Assembly: GCF_022267315.1 (NCBI RefSeq) | Contig: NZ_JAIKLE010000027.1 | Coordinates: forward strand, 1 to 64,000 | Reading direction: 5' to 3' | Origin: Maribellus maritimus | GTDB taxonomy: Bacteria > Bacteroidota > Bacteroidia > Bacteroidales > Prolixibacteraceae | DNA: 64,000 nt | Shown here: one piece after another, positions 1 through 10,092 of the stretch | Position numbering within the stretch: the first letter of the stretch is position 1 | Layout of the letters: every line of letters begins with the position of its first letter | Translations under genes and position numbers: made by a program | The notes under the pieces: model-generated | What the model saw: only the letters and a program-made list of their open reading frames with translations | Told to the model about the DNA's origin: nothing | Databases searched by the model: none

Positions 1-2787
1 GATGAAATACGAAACGGTTTTACCGACTGGCTGAATGAACAAAGTCCGGAGTTCAAACAAAACCTGACGAGTTTGTACAATTCAACCTACAACTGCTATG
101 TACGCCCAAAATACGATGGTTCTCACCAGACATTTCCGGGCCTTGATTTAAAAGCTCTGGGAATACCCAACCTGTATTCCAGCCAGAAAGACGCTATCTG
201 GATGTTAAAACAAAACGGGGGAGGTATCTGTGACCATGAAGTTGGTTCCGGTAAAACATTGATTATGTGCTGTGGCGCTTATGAAATGAAACGTTTACAA
301 CTGGCAAATAAGCCCATGATAGTTGGATTAAAAGCCAATATCCATGAAATCTCCCAGACATTCAGAACAGCTTATCCACATGCCAAAATCCTTTATCCGG
401 GGAAACAGGATTTTAGCCCGGCAAAACGGGTAAAGATTTTCAATGAAATCAAAAACAATTCCTGGGATGCAATCATCCTGACTCACGAACAGTTTGGGAT
501 GATACCACAGTCACCCGAAGTACAAAAGCAGATTTTACAGGCAGAACTGGACAGCGTGGAAGAAAACCTGGATATTGTCAGAAAACAGGGAGGAGAAGTT
601 TCACGGGGAATGCTGAAAGGTCTGATAAAACGACAGCAAAATCTTGAGGTAAAACTGAAATCCATCACACACGATATTGAAAACAGGAAAGACAATGTTG
701 TGGATTTTAAAATGATGGGAATAGACCATCTTTTTGTGGATGAAAGCCATCGGTTTAAAAACCTGATGTTTAATACCCGTCATGACAGGGTTGCAGGAAT
801 GGGAAATCCGTTAGGCAGCCAGCGAGCGCTGAATATGCTGTTTGCCATTCGTACCATACAGGAACGGACAGACAAAGATTTGGGTGCGACTTTTTTATCA
901 GGTACCACCATTTCCAATTCTCTCACAGAGTTATTTCTATTGTTTAAATACCTCCGTCCAAAAGAATTGGAACGCCAACAGATAAAAACCTTTGATGCCT
1001 GGGCTGCCGTGTATGCAAAAAAGACCACTGACTATGAATTTTCAGTAACCAATGAAATTGTCCAGAAAGAACGGTTCAGGTATTTTATTAAAGTGCCGGA
1101 ACTGGCGGCTTTTTACAATGAAATTACGGATTATCGGACGGCAAAAGACATCGGCATTGACAGGCCAGAAAAAGCAGAAGTTCTGCATAATATTCCACCT
1201 ACACCGCAACAGGAAGAATTTATACAAAAACTGGTAGCTTTTGCCAAAAACGGAGATGCAACAATCCTGGGCAGACCACCACTCTCGGAACGGGAAGGAA
1301 AAGCAAAAATGCTGATTGCGACAGACTATGCCCGAAAAATGAGCCTGGACATGCGGATGATAAGCCCGCGCTATGATGACCACGTGGATAACAAAGCTTC
1401 TCATTGCGCTGCCCGGATTGCTTCCTATTACAATCAATACAACGATTACAGAGGAACCCAGTTTGTCTTTTCTGATTTGGGAACATACAAACCTAGTGAG
1501 TGGACACCTTACAGTGAAATAAAACGAAAACTTGTTGAAGACCACCGCATCCCAACCCATGAAATTCGGTTTATCCAGGAAGCTAAAACAGAAAAGGCCA
1601 GAAAAAACATTATTGAGGCGATGAACGAAGGTCGTATCCGTGTATTGTTTGGTTCTACAGATATGTTAGGGACAGGAGTAAATGCTCAAAAAAGAGCGGT
1701 TGCCATTCATCATTTAGATTCTCCCTGGCGGCCATCAGATTTGGAACAAAGGGAAGGCAGGGCCATTCGAAAAGGTAATGAGATTGCCAAGTTCTTTGCA
1801 GATAATAAAGTGGATGTAATCATTTATGCCGTTGAGAAAAGCCTGGATTCGTACAAGTTCAACCTTTTACAAAACAAGCAGCTATTTATTAGCCAGCTAA
1901 AGACAAATAGCCTTGGAAAAAGAACCATCGACGAAGGAAGTTTGGATGAAAAATCGGGCATGAACTTTTCGGAGTATGTTGCAATCCTTTCAGGGAATAC
2001 AGACTTACTAGACAAAGCTAAACTGGAGAAAAAAATCACTGCATTGGAAAGTGAACGGCAGGCTTTTAACCGGAGTAAATCATCTGCTCGTTTCCGGTTG
2101 GAGGACATTCAGCAAAGTATTGACTCAAATCAGGAAACAATTTCCCGAATGCAGGAGGATTTGGATTTACTTAATCACCGGATTCAGAAGGACGATTCAG
2201 GATATATTTTGAATCCGGTTCAACTGGAAGGAGTAAAAGGCTCTGACCCTAAAATAGTTGGTGCAAAACTGAACGAAATCAGTGAAAGCGCTCGAACTCA
2301 CGAGGAGTACAAAAAAATTGGAACTCTTTATGAATTTAATCTTCTCGTAAAAACCGAGTCAAGTATGAAAGATGGTTTTGATTTTAAAGAAAACCGTTTT
2401 TTAGTGGAAGGTGAAAGCGGAATAAAATACACCTATAACAACGGCCATATTGCCAGAGACCCGAAACTGGCAGCATCCAATTTTTTGAAAGCTTTGGAAC
2501 GAATTCCGATTTTAATAGACAATCATGAAAGACATATAGAGAAAGCTTCCAAAGATATTCCGGTTTTGGAAGAGGTTGTAAACAGCCATTGGAGAAAGGA
2601 AGATGAACTTAGAAAACTAAAAAGTGATTTGGCGGCACTGGACAGGAAAATTCAGGCAATATTAAGAGTAAACGATGGAGATCATCAGATACTAAAGGAG
2701 GAAAATACTTTTCGAGATATTCGAATTGACATTGAAAATAAAGGAATTAAGCTCGTTGCCCAGGAAAATCATTTTAAAATCAGTTAA
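1..2787 (+). CDS. SNF2/DEAD-type helicase of a conjugative element, 5' end outside window
   Basis: The reading frame is open from base 1 ([14 protein letters not shown]...), so the true start lies upstream and the TTG at 73 is not it. At least 928 residues are visible. It has a superfamily II helicase core: Walker [10 protein letters not shown], a DESH Walker B ([10 protein letters not shown]), motif III-like SGTTISNS, and a C-terminal helicase domain with [11 protein letters not shown] and the arginine-finger motif [12 protein letters not shown] coiled-coil-rich tail follows (about 660-900). Proteins of this kind in Bacteroidota usually carry an N-terminal N6-adenine methylase half and sit in integrative conjugative elements or phage-like plasmids; that half is not visible here. 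Known for the family: antirestriction or DNA processing on entry. The assignment to an ICE is inference. Confidence 0.8.
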   Translation, partial: DEIRNGFTDWLNEQSPEFKQNLTSLYNSTYNCYVRPKYDGSHQTFPGLDLKALGIPNLYSSQKDAIWMLKQNGGGICDHEVGSGKTLIMCCGAYEMKRLQLANKPMIVGLKANIHEISQTFRTAYPHAKILYPGKQDFSPAKRVKIFNEIKNNSWDAIILTHEQFGMIPQSPEVQKQILQAELDSVEENLDIVRKQGGEVSRGMLKGLIKRQQNLEVKLKSITHDIENRKDNVVDFKMMGIDHLFVDESHRFKNLMFNTRHDRVAGMGNPLGSQRALNMLFAIRTIQERTDKDLGATFLSGTTISNSLTELFLLFKYLRPKELERQQIKTFDAWAAVYAKKTTDYEFSVTNEIVQKERFRYFIKVPELAAFYNEITDYRTAKDIGIDRPEKAEVLHNIPPTPQQEEFIQKLVAFAKNGDATILGRPPLSEREGKAKMLIATDYARKMSLDMRMISPRYDDHVDNKASHCAARIASYYNQYNDYRGTQFVFSDLGTYKPSEWTPYSEIKRKLVEDHRIPTHEIRFIQEAKTEKARKNIIEAMNEGRIRVLFGSTDMLGTGVNAQKRAVAIHHLDSPWRPSDLEQREGRAIRKGNEIAKFFADNKVDVIIYAVEKSLDSYKFNLLQNKQLFISQLKTNSLGKRTIDEGSLDEKSGMNFSEYVAILSGNTDLLDKAKLEKKITALESERQAFNRSKSSARFRLEDIQQSIDSNQETISRMQEDLDLLNHRIQKDDSGYILNPVQLEGVKGSDPKIVGAKLNEISESARTHEEYKKIGTLYEFNLLVKTESSMKDGFDFKENRFLVEGESGIKYTYNNGHIARDPKLAASNFLKALERIPILIDNHERHIEKASKDIPVLEEVVNSHWRKEDELRKLKSDLAALDRKIQAILRVNDGDHQILKEENTFRDIRIDIENKGIKLVAQENHFKIS

Positions 2788-2790
2788 CAT

Positions 2791-2837
2791 ATACCAGATA
2801 AAGATTAAAATAGCAAAACTGTATTTTGCTTTGGTAT
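2791..2837 (+). terminator. Hairpin after the helicase gene
   Basis: Nested inverted repeats: ATACCA (2791-2796) pairs with TGGTAT (2832-2837) around AGCAAAA (2812-2818) and TTTTGCT (2824-2830). It starts four bases after the helicase stop. There is no strong T-tract, so its role as terminator is inference. Confidence 0.4.
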
Positions 2838-2952
2838 GAATAAATTTTCAGTGAGCATTTGTCAATATTATACCACTTACTTCGAGCATAAATCTTAAAT
2901 AACTCTTGTCATTATTTTATTGTGTTAAAATAATAATCTAGTAAATTATACA

Positions 2953-2986
2953 TATTTTTGAACTAAAAAACAAAATTAGTCAAATG
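2953..2986 (+). promoter_or_regulatory. Promoter -7 box and TetR operator overlapping the start of the first tetR gene
   Basis: TATTTTTG (2953-2960) fits the Bacteroidota -7 consensus TAnnTTTG. Directly after it, TTTGAACTA (2957-2965) and TTAGTCAAAT (2976-2985) form an imperfect inverted repeat whose right arm matches the operators of the second TetR gene at 17053-17081 and 17676-17704. The right arm runs into the ATG at 2984. This suggests autorepression. The left arm has a one-base irregularity compared with the perfect copies. Confidence 0.5.
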
Positions 2987-3571
2987 TTTAAGGACGATGT
3001 CAGGGATACAAAAGAACTTATTTTAAAAATTGCAATGCAGGTATTTGCAAAGTATGGATTTCGGAAGACCTCAATTAATGATATTGCCCAAGCTGCATTC
3101 AAATCAAAAGGTTCAGTCCATTATTATTTTAAAAATAAAAATGAGTTGTTTCAGAAAGTTGTTGAAAAAGAGTTTCAACTATTGCGCACAGAATTAGAAT
3201 TAGTAGCGAAATCTGACCTAAATGGTAAAATGAAATTGACTAATTACATTATTACACGAATGAAAATTCTTGTGAAATTATCTTACATCTCAGATGCGAT
3301 AAAAAATGGCTATATGGATTATGAATATTTTGCAGGAAAAATCAGGAAGAAATTCGATGATGAAGAGATTTTATTAGTAAAAGGGATAATATCAAATGGT
3401 ATAATAAATGGTGAGTTTGAAGAAAGGGATGAAGAGCAAACTGCCTATGTTATTGTGTCAGCATTGAAAGGACTTGAGGAACCTTTAATGGTCAATATTA
3501 AATGTAGTGAGTGTGATATAAATCTCGATTACATGATTCAGGTTTTATTAAAAGGAATTGAGAAAAGATAG
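2984..3571 (+). CDS. TetR/AcrR family transcriptional regulator
   Basis: 195 residues. An N-terminal TetR helix-turn-helix covers about residues 10-55 (AMQVFAKYGFRKTSINDIA ... SKGSVHYYFKNKNELF), the classical YYxFxxKxxLF signature. The remaining helical domain is the ligand pocket and dimer interface and is not diagnostic. It is followed by an acyltransferase and a patatin gene on the same strand, so a role in controlling membrane-lipid genes is likely. It resembles the second TetR protein at 17085 in size and HTH, and both genes are preceded by TAGTCAAAT-type half-sites. The ATG at 2984 is chosen because it is the first Met in frame and lies just after the promoter-like box. Confidence 0.88.
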   Translation: MFKDDVRDTKELILKIAMQVFAKYGFRKTSINDIAQAAFKSKGSVHYYFKNKNELFQKVVEKEFQLLRTELELVAKSDLNGKMKLTNYIITRMKILVKLSYISDAIKNGYMDYEYFAGKIRKKFDDEEILLVKGIISNGIINGEFEERDEEQTAYVIVSALKGLEEPLMVNIKCSECDINLDYMIQVLLKGIEKR

Positions 3572-3713
3572 ATTTGTCCTAATATTGATATGAAATCAAA
3601 CACATGGCAATGTAAGTTCGTAAAAGTGCTTAAAAGTTATAATGAAACTCATATCAAGGCTTTAAATATAATAATCAGGAGTTGTTTTAGAAGCTTTTCA
3701 TAAAAATCAAAAA

Positions 3714-4523
3714 ATGAATTATATCAATATATCACATATTATAAAAAACAGTAATTCGAAATTTCTAAAAAGACTACCTGATTTCTCTATTAGAATAATT
3801 GCCTGGATTATTGGACAAGAGGAAATAAACCGGATTCTAAAAAAATATGAAGGATTTGAGGGTGTTGACTTTCTGCCAAAAATAATTGAAGAGTTGGAAA
3901 TTACAGTGGAATGTGAAGGACTGGAAAATTTACCGGAAAATGGAAAATGTTTTTTTGTTGCCAATCACCCTTTCGGCCTGCTTGACGGTTTAATCCTTAC
4001 AAATATTGTTGGTACAAAATATGGACATTTAAAAGCAATTGGAAACGATGCTTTTATGTTTGTTCCAAACTTAAGACCAATAGTCTCAAATGTCAATGTA
4101 TTTGGGAAAAATCCTAAAAAATACTTTGTTGAATTAAACAATGTTTTTGCTTCTGATTCACCAATAACACATTTCCCTTATGGGCTTGTATCTAGAATTT
4201 ATAAACTAAAGATACAAGATAAATTCTGGCATAAAAGTTTTATTACAAAAGCAATTCAACATAAAAGAAACATTATTCCGGTGCGATTTTATGGACGAAA
4301 TTCTTGTCTGTTTTATTCCATATTTTTACTCAGGCAAGTAGTAAAGATTAAAATCAATTTGGAACTGGTTTTGCTTCCACATGAACTATTTCGTAAAAGG
4401 GGAAAAACAATTAAAGTTACAATTGGTGAGATGATTCAATACAGTGATTTGCATGCATCTATGTCGCACTGGGACTGGGCACAAAAGATTCGTAATGAAG
4501 TTTATTCTTATAAAAATAATTAG
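3714..4523 (+). CDS. Lysophospholipid acyltransferase (PlsC-like)
   Basis: 269 residues. It contains the acyltransferase block VANHPFGLLDG (about residues 82-92) with the catalytic His and Asp, and a later substrate-binding block THFPYGLVSR. This NHPFG variant belongs to the LPLAT subgroup that includes hemolysin-like and ornithine-lipid acyltransferases, rather than to classical PlsC with HX4D. It probably acylates a lyso-lipid at the inner face of the cytoplasmic membrane. It lies 142 bases after the TetR gene and upstream of a patatin phospholipase, forming a lipid-turnover group. The acyl acceptor cannot be told from sequence. Confidence 0.8.
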   Translation: MNYINISHIIKNSNSKFLKRLPDFSIRIIAWIIGQEEINRILKKYEGFEGVDFLPKIIEELEITVECEGLENLPENGKCFFVANHPFGLLDGLILTNIVGTKYGHLKAIGNDAFMFVPNLRPIVSNVNVFGKNPKKYFVELNNVFASDSPITHFPYGLVSRIYKLKIQDKFWHKSFITKAIQHKRNIIPVRFYGRNSCLFYSIFLLRQVVKIKINLELVLLPHELFRKRGKTIKVTIGEMIQYSDLHASMSHWDWAQKIRNEVYSYKNN

Positions 4524-4605
4524 TGACAAACTGTTATGAAATTAATTCATAAATTGAAAAGACATTTATCATTCAAATATCAGGAATGCATAAAACATTA
4601 AAGTA

Positions 4606-5556
4606 ATGGATATGAAAAAAAATGTTGCATTGGTTTTGGGAAGTGGCGGAGCAAGAGGCTTGGCTCACATTGGTGTAATTAACGAACTCGAAGAGCAGGG
4701 ATTCAATATCACATCAGTTAGTGGCACTTCAATCGGTTCATTAATTGGTGGATTTTGTGCTATGGGGAAATTAAATGAATTGACAGAATGGCTTACTACA
4801 CTTCAAAAAAAGGATGTTTACAGTTTGATGGACCCCACCTTAAGCACGAATGGTCTGTTAAAGGCTGAAAAGGTTTTTAGAAAATTGAATACAATAATTC
4901 CGGATGTTCTTATTGAAGAGATGAATATTCCGTTTGCGGCAGTTGCAACCGATGTAATAAACAGAGAAGAAGTTATATTTACCATAGGTAGTTTTTATAA
5001 AGCTGCGAGAGCATCTATTGCAATCCCCACAATTATTACACCAGTTATATCAGAAAACAGTATTCTTGTTGATGGAGGATTGCTTAATCCAATCCCAGCC
5101 AATCGGGTAAAAAGAACAGAAGGCGATATTTTAGTTGTTGTTAATTTGTATGACAGCAATAACCCGGATATATTGTTGTATGAAGAAGACGTTAAGAAAC
5201 ATCTTGCTCCTCAAAAATCATCGATTAGTAATTTAATTATCCTGAACAATAGCATAAATAATATTATAAAGAGAATACAGGACTTTATTCCAACAGGTAA
5301 TAAAAACAGCCAGGGTTACTATTCGCTGATTCAGTTTACAACATCTGCAATGCTTGAACAGATATCAAAATTATCTCTTGAATTGAATAAACCTGATATA
5401 CTAATAAATATTCCTTTTGATGCAGCTAGAACGTTTGAATTTTACAAGGCAAAGGAGTTGATTGAAGCAGGAAGGAAGGCTGCACGTTTTAGTATCAACC
5501 AGTACAATATTCAAAGTGAGAAATATGCTGATAACCATGGGAATAAACAAGGATGA
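4606..5556 (+). CDS. Patatin-like phospholipase, cytoplasmic (RssA-type)
   Basis: 316 residues with the full patatin catalytic set: oxyanion loop GSGGARG (12-18), nucleophile elbow GTSIG (40-44, catalytic Ser42) and the DGG motif with catalytic Asp156 in LVDGGLLNPIP. There is no signal peptide, so it should act on the cytoplasmic leaflet. Known activity of the family: hydrolysis of acyl esters of phospholipids. The next gene overlaps it by four bases (ATGA), so the two are translationally coupled. Together with the upstream acyltransferase it could remodel acyl chains; that pairing is inference. Confidence 0.88.
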   Translation: MDMKKNVALVLGSGGARGLAHIGVINELEEQGFNITSVSGTSIGSLIGGFCAMGKLNELTEWLTTLQKKDVYSLMDPTLSTNGLLKAEKVFRKLNTIIPDVLIEEMNIPFAAVATDVINREEVIFTIGSFYKAARASIAIPTIITPVISENSILVDGGLLNPIPANRVKRTEGDILVVVNLYDSNNPDILLYEEDVKKHLAPQKSSISNLIILNNSINNIIKRIQDFIPTGNKNSQGYYSLIQFTTSAMLEQISKLSLELNKPDILINIPFDAARTFEFYKAKELIEAGRKAARFSINQYNIQSEKYADNHGNKQG

Positions 5557-6134
5557 AAAAATCATATGACAGAAAAATATTTACAATTAAAATGCTTGGA
5601 ATGGATTTAAAATTTCTTTTAAGTGCATGGTCTAAAATCATCGGCATTAATCGTAATAAGAAGATAAACAAAGCCTTTACGGAAAAAATAATGACAATTG
5701 TCACTGCTGTTAACGGATGCACTTATTGTACTTGGTTTCATGCAAAACAAGCAGTTTCAAGTGGGATAAGTGAGGAAGAAGTAAGAAGAATGCTTCAGCT
5801 CCAATTTCATGCAGATGCAACCGATTTTGAAATACCAGCTTTGCTTTATGCACAACATTATGCCGAAACAGACAGAAATCCTGATAAAGAAATGACTTTC
5901 AAACTATTTGAATATTACGGAGACACAACTGCCAACCATATAATTATAATTATCAGGATTATTTTTTTTGGCAACTTAACGGGAAACACTTTTGATGCTT
6001 TTATAAGCAGATTAAACGGGATTCCCGCCAAAAACAGCAATATAATCTTTGAGTTTATTTTCTTCATAGTAACTGCACCACTTTTATTACCACTTATACC
6101 ATTTACAAAAAAATACAGAAACCCGAATTTTTAA
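5553..6134 (+). CDS. AhpD-like carboxymuconolactone decarboxylase family protein
   Basis: 193 residues. It contains the AhpD-type active-site pattern CTYCTWFH (Cys56, Cys59, His63), which in the family supports peroxidase or disulfide chemistry. The C-terminal about 60 residues are hydrophobic (FFGNLTGNTFDAF ... FIFFIVTAPLLLPLIP) and may anchor it to the membrane. The start overlaps the patatin stop by four bases. The substrate is unknown. The context suggests protection or modification of membrane lipids, but this is not shown by sequence. Confidence 0.75.
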   Translation: MKKSYDRKIFTIKMLGMDLKFLLSAWSKIIGINRNKKINKAFTEKIMTIVTAVNGCTYCTWFHAKQAVSSGISEEEVRRMLQLQFHADATDFEIPALLYAQHYAETDRNPDKEMTFKLFEYYGDTTANHIIIIIRIIFFGNLTGNTFDAFISRLNGIPAKNSNIIFEFIFFIVTAPLLLPLIPFTKKYRNPNF

Positions 6135-6368
6135 AAGAATTTAATTAGTTTTTGAATGGATAAGATAACTACTATTATTAATGCTTACAATGAAAGATCA
6201 ACAGGGAAAATTGCAGTTTTTGAATATCCCTAGTTACTCATATTAAAAACTAAGTTTAGAAAATATGAATATCAACACAAATATAACAGATTAAATATTA
6301 GTAAGTCAACAGCAATTGGTTGTGCTTGTAACGAAGTGAAAACAATTGAAAAAAGTAGTTGCCACCGT
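6135..6368. other. Gene debris without an intact gene
   Basis: No convincing gene. A 25-codon open frame (6156-6233, MDKITTIINAYNERSTGK...) ends at a TAG and may be the stump of a gene cut by the insertion sequence that follows, but it is too short to identify. Confidence 0.35.
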
Positions 6369-6919
6369 CAGACTGTCGTAAAATCTAACCAGATTTTGTT
6401 AAAAATCCAGGCATCTATCAGCGCCAGTAAAATTAGCTTTTTAGTACTTCAGGTATGAAGTAAATCAAAGGACAAAACAAGGCACAAGTAAAGGTTTTCC
6501 CGGTTTCGCTCTATAATGTTATTAACACAGAAAATGAAGTCCGCATTATCGACCTGTTTTTTGACAACCTTATTTTACTGGAATTTGGTTTTAATGTTGA
6601 CCAGCCGGAAAATGGAAGACCGACCTATCATCCTTCTGACTTGCTAAAACTCTACATTAAAAGAGCCGAAGCTGACTTTGGTTTTATAATGGCGGCATAC
6701 AATTTGCGAAGGATTCTCAATATTGTTTGAGAAAGGAAATTAGAAAAATAAATGGCCGGTATTTTCTGTTTTATGTTCAAAATATGCTCATTTTAAACTA
6801 TTTTTAAACCAGATAATCAAACTGAATATGAAAAGTCCAATTTTTTTAATTTGCTTCTAAATAACTCGAATAATTTTCAAATAACGATTGCCCAAAGAGG
6901 TTTTTAGACAGACTACAGT
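6369..6919 (+). mobile_element. Degenerate IS1182-type insertion sequence remnant
   Basis: A CAGACTGTCGTAAAATC-type sequence at 6369-6385 recurs as a diverged reverse complement near 6899-6916 (GTTTTTAGACAGACTAC), as expected of terminal inverted repeats. Between them lies a collapsed transposase frame. The right end is about 35 bases upstream of the phosphatidylserine decarboxylase start, so the remnant may have altered that gene's promoter. Confidence 0.55.
6464..6730 (+). pseudogene. IS1182 family transposase with a large internal deletion
   Basis: The frame reads IKGQNKAQVKVFPVSLYNVI ... LLEFGFNV ... GRPTYHPSDLLKLYIK, the typical N-terminal DUF772 region of IS1182 transposases. It then jumps directly to the family's C-terminal motif DFGFIMAAYNLRRILNIV and stops. 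The whole DDE catalytic core is missing, and there is no start codon in the open stretch (stop at 6461-6463). Inactive. Confidence 0.7.
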
Positions 6920-6951
6920 TACAAAAGGACTGTACAATAAGGAGGTTTTAT

Positions 6952-7836
6952 ATGGTCATTAAATATATTGATAGAGAAAATAAGGGTATTTATATTGAAC
7001 ATCCTCCTGCAGAGGGGTTATTAAAATTTCTTTATAAAAATCCCATAGGAAGTAAAACAATCCTACCAATTGTTAAACGTAAATTAATCACCGAATGGTA
7101 TGGAAAAATGATGGACAAACCCTCATCTGCTAGAAAAATTAAATCATTCGTTGACGATTTTCATATTGATGTAAGTGAGTTAGAAAAAAGTATTGAAGAG
7201 TTTAAATCGTTCAATGATTTTTTTTGTCGAAAATTAAAGCCAAATGCACGAAAAATTGGGAATGGGTTGATATCACCAGGTGATGGAAGGATTCTGACTT
7301 TTGAAAATATTTCAGATGTAAATAATTTTTATATAAAAGGCAGAAAATTTACCTTGACAGAATTTTTATCAAATAAATTATTGGCAGAGAAGTATCAGAA
7401 TTGTTCAATGGTGATTCTTCGTATAGCACCTAATGACTACCACCGATATCATTTCCCTTATAGTGGAAAACCTTCAAAATCTATAAAAATTAAAGGAAAT
7501 TATTATTCGGTTTCACCCCATGCATTGTTTAAAAATTATGCAAAAGTATTTTGCGAAAACAAAAGAGAAATATGTAGTTTAAACATAAACAAAGAGAAAG
7601 AAATTTTAATTGTATCAGTTGGCTCAACAATGGTTGGTAGTATCAATTCTTCTTACAGAATAAATACGATTGTAAATAAAGGCGAAGAAATGGGATATTT
7701 TTCATTTGGTGGTTCTACTGTTGTACTAATATTTGATCCGGATATTTTTAAAATAAATCAAGATTTATTAGAAAACTCAAAAGCAAATTTAGAAACATTT
7801 GTAAAAATGGGTGAAGAAATTGCCATCGAAAACTAA
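6952..7836 (+). CDS. psd: Phosphatidylserine decarboxylase proenzyme (PSD-II type)
   Basis: 294 residues. Family blocks are SFNDFFCRKLKP (about 86-97), SPGDGR (Asp111), the His motif NDYHRYHFPYSG (161-172) and the self-cleavage motif FGGST (252-256). Cleavage between Gly254 and Ser255 would give the pyruvoyl alpha subunit. It converts phosphatidylserine to phosphatidylethanolamine in the inner membrane. An unusually strong ribosome binding site (AAGGAGG, about 6942-6948) precedes the ATG, which is rare in Bacteroidota. No PS synthase is adjacent; a CDP-alcohol phosphatidyltransferase lies at 31681. Position just behind an IS remnant suggests an acquired or rearranged second copy. Confidence 0.9.
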   Translation: MVIKYIDRENKGIYIEHPPAEGLLKFLYKNPIGSKTILPIVKRKLITEWYGKMMDKPSSARKIKSFVDDFHIDVSELEKSIEEFKSFNDFFCRKLKPNARKIGNGLISPGDGRILTFENISDVNNFYIKGRKFTLTEFLSNKLLAEKYQNCSMVILRIAPNDYHRYHFPYSGKPSKSIKIKGNYYSVSPHALFKNYAKVFCENKREICSLNINKEKEILIVSVGSTMVGSINSSYRINTIVNKGEEMGYFSFGGSTVVLIFDPDIFKINQDLLENSKANLETFVKMGEEIAIEN

Positions 7837-8051
7837 CACCGTTTGCTAATTTTGGCAACTGGTGCACAACCTCTAATTTCAGAAAAATCTTCTATATGTG
7901 AGGCAAAAATGGTTTCAGTTAAGTGCGTTTCCAAATTCTTAATTTTAATCAAAGAAGGATAAATTCCATGGAATAAACAGGCTTAAAAGGGCGAAATTCA
8001 CTTCTGGGATAACTGAAATGATATTTTACGGATATTTTAAATTACTATTTC

Positions 8052-8798
8052 TCAAGAGTAATTATCATTCATGCCTAATAATGTATTTAATCCATTTTTA
8101 AAACTCCTACCTAACGGTAACTGTTTCCCGTTCACTTCAACAGTGTTCCCAAAAACAGCTTCAATGTTTTTCACCGGAACAATAAAAGATTTATGAATTC
8201 GGATAAAACCTTTTCCTTTCAGCAAGTTTTCGAAGTTTTTCATACGGTCGAGCTTGGTATATTTTTTTTCTTTGGTGTGAATGACTACATATTCTTTCAT
8301 TCCTTCGACGTACAAAATATCCTCAATTTCTACTTTTACCGATTTATAACCCGATTTCACAAAAATAAAATCACGGGAAAAACACTGATTTTCATTTTCT
8401 TCGTATGATTTTGGCAATTTAGCTTCCTGCTCCGAATTTTGTTTTGAAACCACTTTATTTACAGCCCTGGCAAATCGTTCAAATGCCACAGGCTTTAAAA
8501 GATAATCAGTAACATCCAGTTCATAACCTTCCAAAGCATATTCGGAATAAGCAGTTGTAAGAATAATGTGTGGCTTTTTTTGCAGGGTGCGAAGAAATTC
8601 AATTCCGGTTATTCCGGGCATCTGAATGTCCAGAAAAACGATTTCTGCTTCACCGCTTTCAATAATTTCGTAAGCATCTGCGGCTTTTCCGCAGGTGGCA
8701 AGCAATTCCAACTGTGGCATTTTTGCGATGTAATCGCTCAGGTATTTTCTGGCAATGGGTTCATCGTCAACAACAATGCATTTTATCTTCGAAATCAT
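8052..8798 (-). CDS. LytTR family response regulator
   Basis: 248 residues. Receiver domain at 5-120 with acidic pocket DDE (11-13) and phospho-acceptor Asp57 in VFLDIQMPG. LytTR DNA-binding domain at about 145-245 (FIFVKSGYKSVKVEIEDILYVEGMKEYV ... FIRIHKSFIVPV). Its start overlaps the 3' end of the sensor kinase gene by four bases, so the two form one transcript. Known for the family: binds direct repeats upstream of targets. The divergent small exported proteins at 10093 and 10523 are plausible targets. Confidence 0.93.
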   Translation of the reverse strand: MISKIKCIVVDDEPIARKYLSDYIAKMPQLELLATCGKAADAYEIIESGEAEIVFLDIQMPGITGIEFLRTLQKKPHIILTTAYSEYALEGYELDVTDYLLKPVAFERFARAVNKVVSKQNSEQEAKLPKSYEENENQCFSRDFIFVKSGYKSVKVEIEDILYVEGMKEYVVIHTKEKKYTKLDRMKNFENLLKGKGFIRIHKSFIVPVKNIEAVFGNTVEVNGKQLPLGRSFKNGLNTLLGMNDNYS

Positions 8799-9886
8799 AA
8801 CATGTCTTTTCTTTCAAACACCGGAAATTGTACAGAAACCATAAATTCATCGTTCTGTTTAACAGTTTGAAGTTCAAAACGGTCACCATAAATTAGCTTT
8901 AGCCGTTTTTTTACGTTGCTCAGCCCTATTCCGGGCAGCTTTTCTATTTTATTTTCAGTAAAATTATTCTTGCAAACAAAAAGGAACTGACCCTTTTCAT
9001 CCCAGGTGTCAAGTTCTATCCAGCCATCTTCTTCTTTGCCAATTCTGCCATGTTTAAAGCAGTTTTCAATAAAAGGTAAAAGCAAAAGCGGAGGAATAAA
9101 AACAAACGGCCTGTTTACCTGAACAGAAACACGAATATTTTCAGGCGTTGAGATTCGCATTTTTTCCAAATCAATATAGTTTTGGATAAAATTAAGCTCC
9201 TTTTCTACCGGCACCAGCTTTTGCTCTGTTTCATAAATCAGGTAACGCATGGTATCCGATAATCCCAGCACCATTTGTGGCGCCAGTTCCGATTTGGAAT
9301 AAGTAAGTCCGTACAAATTATTTAATGTATTAAACAGAAAATGCGGGTTAACCTGCGATTTCAGATATAAAATCTGAGCTTCCTGGCTGCGTTGAAGTTC
9401 TTCCCGGCTTTCACGCTCTTTTCGGTCCTTGTTTTCGTACAAACGGAATAAAACACCAATAACCGACAAAACGGAATAGATTAAAAAACCGGTTAAATAA
9501 GGAATACGCCCCGCTCCCAAACGACTGTAACGTAGTATATTTTTCCTTAAAGTGATATTATCCGGATCAAAAAAGCGGTTGGAGCGAACCGGCCCCGAAA
9601 AAAAGGCTGCATCTCCGGCAAAGTAATCTAATAATTTCACTCTTAAAATGGAAAGTGAAAAAATCGAAATCAAACCCAAAGTAATGAAAAGGATGAGATT
9701 TCGCTTCTTTATCAGAAATTGATTGGTAAGTATCCACCCTGCAAAATAGAAAGAAGCAGCCATTAATGAGATGCTGCTTACTGAGCGGTAAATGGCAAAA
9801 TCGACAGGCAAAAAAATGGTAAGAGAAAAAAACAGCGAATAAGCCAAAACCAACCAAACCGCAATATGTATTATTATTTTTCTCAT
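8795..9886 (-). CDS. LytS/YehU-type sensor histidine kinase
   Basis: 363 residues. Four predicted membrane segments lie in the first about 150 residues (around 8-28, 36-60, 64-82, 128-150) with almost no periplasmic sensor domain. A short coiled coil leads into the His_kinase motif QVNPHFLFNTLNNLYGL with phospho-acceptor His182. The ATPase part has the N-box LLLLPFIENCFKHG and a G-box GIGLSNVKKRL. The ligand is likely sensed in the membrane, but this is inference. Transcribed first in a two-gene operon with the LytTR regulator. Confidence 0.92.
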   Translation of the reverse strand: MRKIIIHIAVWLVLAYSLFFSLTIFLPVDFAIYRSVSSISLMAASFYFAGWILTNQFLIKKRNLILFITLGLISIFSLSILRVKLLDYFAGDAAFFSGPVRSNRFFDPDNITLRKNILRYSRLGAGRIPYLTGFLIYSVLSVIGVLFRLYENKDRKERESREELQRSQEAQILYLKSQVNPHFLFNTLNNLYGLTYSKSELAPQMVLGLSDTMRYLIYETEQKLVPVEKELNFIQNYIDLEKMRISTPENIRVSVQVNRPFVFIPPLLLLPFIENCFKHGRIGKEEDGWIELDTWDEKGQFLFVCKNNFTENKIEKLPGIGLSNVKKRLKLIYGDRFELQTVKQNDEFMVSVQFPVFERKDML

Positions 9887-10092
9887 CCTGCAATGCTACC
9901 AAAATAAGTAATTCAAACGCAATAATCTAAACCAGTGCATAAAATTCTTCAATCAAAGTGCAGTATTAATCAATTAGCTGCAAATTAACTGTATTTGTAG
10001 TTGGTATCAGCAGATGTGCCGTTGGATGAAAATATTCCATGTACCGGAAACGGATGCTGTATGTTTGAATTGAAATTAAAAAATGAAAAAGG

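Noticed and set aside
1042-1560. 172-codon frame on the minus strand inside the helicase gene
   Set aside because: It lies fully within the conserved helicase core, has no domain and no promoter; open by codon bias of the real gene.
3585-3657. TTGATATGA and TCATATCAA inverted repeat after the first TetR gene
   Set aside because: Nine-base arms 55 bases apart in very AT-rich DNA; no T-tract and no second copy, so chance is likely.
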